Source of the DNA: Bacillota bacterium
Lineage (GTDB): Bacteria; Bacillota; Clostridia; Christensenellales; CAG-138
DNA length: 7,281 nt
Reading direction: 5' to 3'
Assembly (NCBI GenBank): GCA_023396535.1
Contig: JAEWWD010000055.1
Coordinates: 1-7,281 of the forward strand
Shown: positions 5,841 through 7,281 of the stretch, piece by piece
Layout: each line of letters opens with the position of its first letter
How positions within the stretch are numbered: the stretch's first letter is position 1
The notes under the pieces: model-generated
The model's input: the letters and a program-made list of their open reading frames with translations, nothing else
What the model was told of the DNA's origin: nothing
The model's database searches: none
Position numbers and translations under genes: made by a program

Positions 5841-6146
5841 ATGGAACTCAACGCCACCCGCAGGGGACAGCGCGTGAAGGTGACGCTCTCGGGAGAGCTG
5901 GATCACCACAGCGCGGAATCCGTACGCGGCGCATTGGACGCGCTCATTTGTGACCCGATGGTGCGCGAGCTTGTGCTGGACATGTCCGGCGTGCAATTTA
6001 TGGACAGCTCGGGTCTGGGCGTCATACTGGGGCGCTACCGCGCGCTGACGGAACGGGGCGGACGGCTGCTTTTAAGCGCCGTACCCGTTTCGATAGACAG
6101 GATATTCCGCATAGCGGGGCTCTATGCGCTGGTGGAGCGGGCATAA
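5841..6146 (+). CDS. spoIIAA: anti-sigma F factor antagonist SpoIIAA
   Basis: STAS-domain protein that, when unphosphorylated, binds the anti-sigma factor SpoIIAB and frees sigma F in the forespore. The 101 residues align well with B. subtilis SpoIIAA: LSGELDHHSAES (16-27, with D21 corresponding to D23), LDMSGVQFMDSSGLGVILGRY (begins at 46) and the C-terminal FRIAGL. The serine phosphorylated by SpoIIAB should be S56, matching S58 of B. subtilis. It ends soon after the STAS core, about 15 residues earlier than the B. subtilis protein. ATG at 5841 is chosen because AAGGAGG lies six bases ahead; an upstream in-frame TTG at 5787 has no such site and would translate through the leader hairpin. 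First gene of the spoIIA operon, downstream of the 0A box and sigma-H-like promoter. There is no dacF gene between the promoter and spoIIAA. Confidence 0.97.
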   Translation: MELNATRRGQRVKVTLSGELDHHSAESVRGALDALICDPMVRELVLDMSGVQFMDSSGLGVILGRYRALTERGGRLLLSAVPVSIDRIFRIAGLYALVERA

Positions 6147-6256
6147 TGCTGTTTGGCCGCTCCTGGAGGCGGCAGCGCGTACGGATAAAACAACCGCGGC
6201 GCGAGCCGCCAGCGATGAAGATCATTTGGAATTTGGGGGAAAAGAGGGGTATGTTC
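6147..6256 (+). other. structured spacer between spoIIAA and spoIIAB
   Basis: These 110 bases separate two genes that usually touch or nearly touch. An ATG at 6146 overlaps the spoIIAA stop (TAATG) and is in frame with spoIIAB, so the stretch could instead encode an arginine-rich N-terminal extension of about 37 residues. Two possible hairpins are visible: GCCGC/GCGGC (6156-6173, with a bulge) and GCGGC-GCGA-GCCGC (6196-6209), the latter with a GNRA-type tetraloop. I favour non-coding because SpoIIAB homologues begin near MHDNRMHLEF. Confidence 0.5.
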
Positions 6257-6691
6257 ATGCATGACAACCGGATGCACCTGGAGTTTTTAAGCCTTTCGCA
6301 GAACGAGTCGTTCGCCCGCTCCGTCGCCGGCGCATTTTTAACGCAGCTCAACCCCACCGTGGAGGAGCTGACCGACGTACGCACGGCGGTATCCGAGGCG
6401 GTGACAAACGCCATCATACACGGCTACGGCGGCAATTTGGGCATGGTAACGCTGGAATGCGAAATCAGCGGGGATACCTGTACGCTGCGGGTGCAGGATC
6501 AGGGCGTCGGCATACCGGATGTGGAACAGGCACGGCAGCCGTTTTATACCTCGCACCCGGAGCTGGAGCGCTCCGGCATGGGCTTTACGCTGATGGAGAC
6601 GTTCATGGACGAGGTGAGCGTAACCTCCCGTATGGGGGAAGGCACCACGGTCACCATGAAAAAGACCATCAAAAGGCAGGGACTGCAATGA
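6257..6691 (+). CDS. spoIIAB: anti-sigma F factor and serine kinase SpoIIAB
   Basis: GHKL-fold protein that binds and inhibits sigma F and uses ATP to phosphorylate SpoIIAA. From ATG 6257 it has 144 residues, close to the 146 of B. subtilis. The N-terminus MHLEFLSLSQNESFAR is nearly the family signature; the ATP-binding boxes follow: EAVTNAIIHGY (N box), DQGVGI (G1), and the ATP-lid segment ARQPFYTSHPELERSGMGFT (G2). The start is not certain: ATG 6251 is only one base from the AGAGGGG ribosome site, while 6257 is seven bases away, the better spacing. ATG 6146, overlapping the spoIIAA stop, would give a 181-residue protein with an unusual basic extension. The stop TGA (6689-6691) overlaps the sigF start, so translation of the antagonist and its sigma factor is likely coupled. 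Confidence 0.96.
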   Translation: MHDNRMHLEFLSLSQNESFARSVAGAFLTQLNPTVEELTDVRTAVSEAVTNAIIHGYGGNLGMVTLECEISGDTCTLRVQDQGVGIPDVEQARQPFYTSHPELERSGMGFTLMETFMDEVSVTSRMGEGTTVTMKKTIKRQGLQ

Positions 6692-7281
6692 TGGACGCAG
6701 CGCCGCTGCCCCATGAGGAGGTATTGGCCCTCATCCGCCGTGCACAGGCGGGAGAAGAGGCGGCGATGGAAGGCCTGGTCAAGCATAATACGGCGCTGGT
6801 AAAATCCATTGTGAAAAAATACCTGGGCCGGGGCGTGGAGTTTGACGACCTGTTCCAGATCGGCTGCCTGGGGCTGGTCAAAGCCATACAGAACTACGAT
6901 GAGCAGTTCAACGTGCGCTTTTCCACCTACGCCGTCCCCATGATCGCAGGCGAGATCAAGCGCTTTTTACGGGACGACGGCATGATCAAAGTCAGCCGCT
7001 CCATTAAGGAGCTCGCGACAAAGGCCGTCGCCGCACAGGAACGCCTCAGGCGCACGCTGGGGGGCGACCCGGGCATACTTGAGCTTGCAAAGGAAGTGGA
7101 CGCGGAGCCTGAGGACATCGCCGTGGCGCTCGAGGCGGTGCGGCCGCACGTATCCCTGTACGAGCACGTATACGACGACGGATCGGACGCCACGCTGCTC
7201 GACCGCATGCAAATGACGGACGGCGCGGAGGATACCGGCGTGGTGGACAAGATACTGCTCAAGGAGCTGTTAGGGCAGCTT
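6688..7281 (+). CDS. sigF: RNA polymerase sigma factor SigF, forespore-specific (3' end beyond window)
   Basis: First compartment-specific sigma factor of sporulation, active in the forespore after release from SpoIIAB. The 198 codons in the window cover most of a protein expected to be about 255 residues. Region 2 is clear: FDDLFQIGCLGLVKAIQNYD (52-71), then RFSTYAVPMIAGEIKRFLRDDG (77-98), the segment that recognises the -10 element, and IKVSRSIKELA (100-110). Region 3 follows (about 112-180), including GGDPGILELAKEV and EAVRPHVSLYEHVYDDGSDATLLD. Region 4, which contacts the -35 element, is beyond the edge. SigG is the close relative; the position after spoIIAA and spoIIAB decides for SigF. 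ATG 6688 overlaps the spoIIAB stop as ATGA, with AGGCAGGG six bases upstream; a second ATG follows directly at 6691. Confidence 0.96.
   Translation, partial: MMDAAPLPHEEVLALIRRAQAGEEAAMEGLVKHNTALVKSIVKKYLGRGVEFDDLFQIGCLGLVKAIQNYDEQFNVRFSTYAVPMIAGEIKRFLRDDGMIKVSRSIKELATKAVAAQERLRRTLGGDPGILELAKEVDAEPEDIAVALEAVRPHVSLYEHVYDDGSDATLLDRMQMTDGAEDTGVVDKILLKELLGQL

Overview
The window reads as chromosomal DNA from a GC-rich, endospore-forming member of the Bacillota, most likely a clostridial lineage. The main reasons are a spoIIAA-spoIIAB-sigF cluster whose proteins are close to the Bacillus subtilis versions, and a PASTA-type serine/threonine kinase with its partner phosphatase. Strong AGGAGG-type ribosome binding sites support this. 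No species can be named from the sequence alone. There are no tRNA or rRNA genes, no CRISPR array, and no transposase or phage genes.

Left part, minus strand (1-4316). Read in the direction of transcription this is murB (4244-3336, from its own sigma-A-like promoter), a 160-base AT-rich gap filled by a repeat element, then rapZ (3175-2273), prpC (2276-1533) and prkC (1536 to beyond base 1). The last three genes overlap by ATGA junctions and are almost certainly co-transcribed and translationally coupled. prkC is cut by the window edge inside its third PASTA repeat. The module combines cell-wall precursor synthesis (MurB), a nucleotide/RNA-binding adaptor (RapZ) and a reversible Ser/Thr phosphorylation pair.

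Middle, minus strand (4378-5481). A membrane-anchored protein resembling ABC-transporter extracellular solute-binding proteins. It lacks a lipobox cysteine and has no permease or ATPase gene beside it. Its role is unknown.

Divergent control region (5482-5840). It carries degenerate tandem repeats next to the solute-binding-like gene. Next to the sporulation operon it carries a perfect 7-base Spo0A box, a sigma-H-like promoter and a hairpin that abuts the spoIIAA ribosome binding site.

Right part, plus strand (5841-7281). spoIIAA (anti-anti-sigma), spoIIAB (anti-sigma kinase) and sigF (forespore sigma factor, cut by the right edge after 198 codons). SpoIIAB holds SigF inactive and phosphorylates SpoIIAA; dephosphorylated SpoIIAA releases SigF in the forespore. 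A 104-base gap with possible RNA structure separates the spoIIAA stop from the likely spoIIAB start, which is unusual for this normally tight operon.

Most of the window is core genome with recognisable functions. The less ordinary items are the AT-rich element between murB and rapZ, the rapZ-prpC-prkC arrangement, the orphan solute-binding-like protein and the leader structures in the spoIIA operon.
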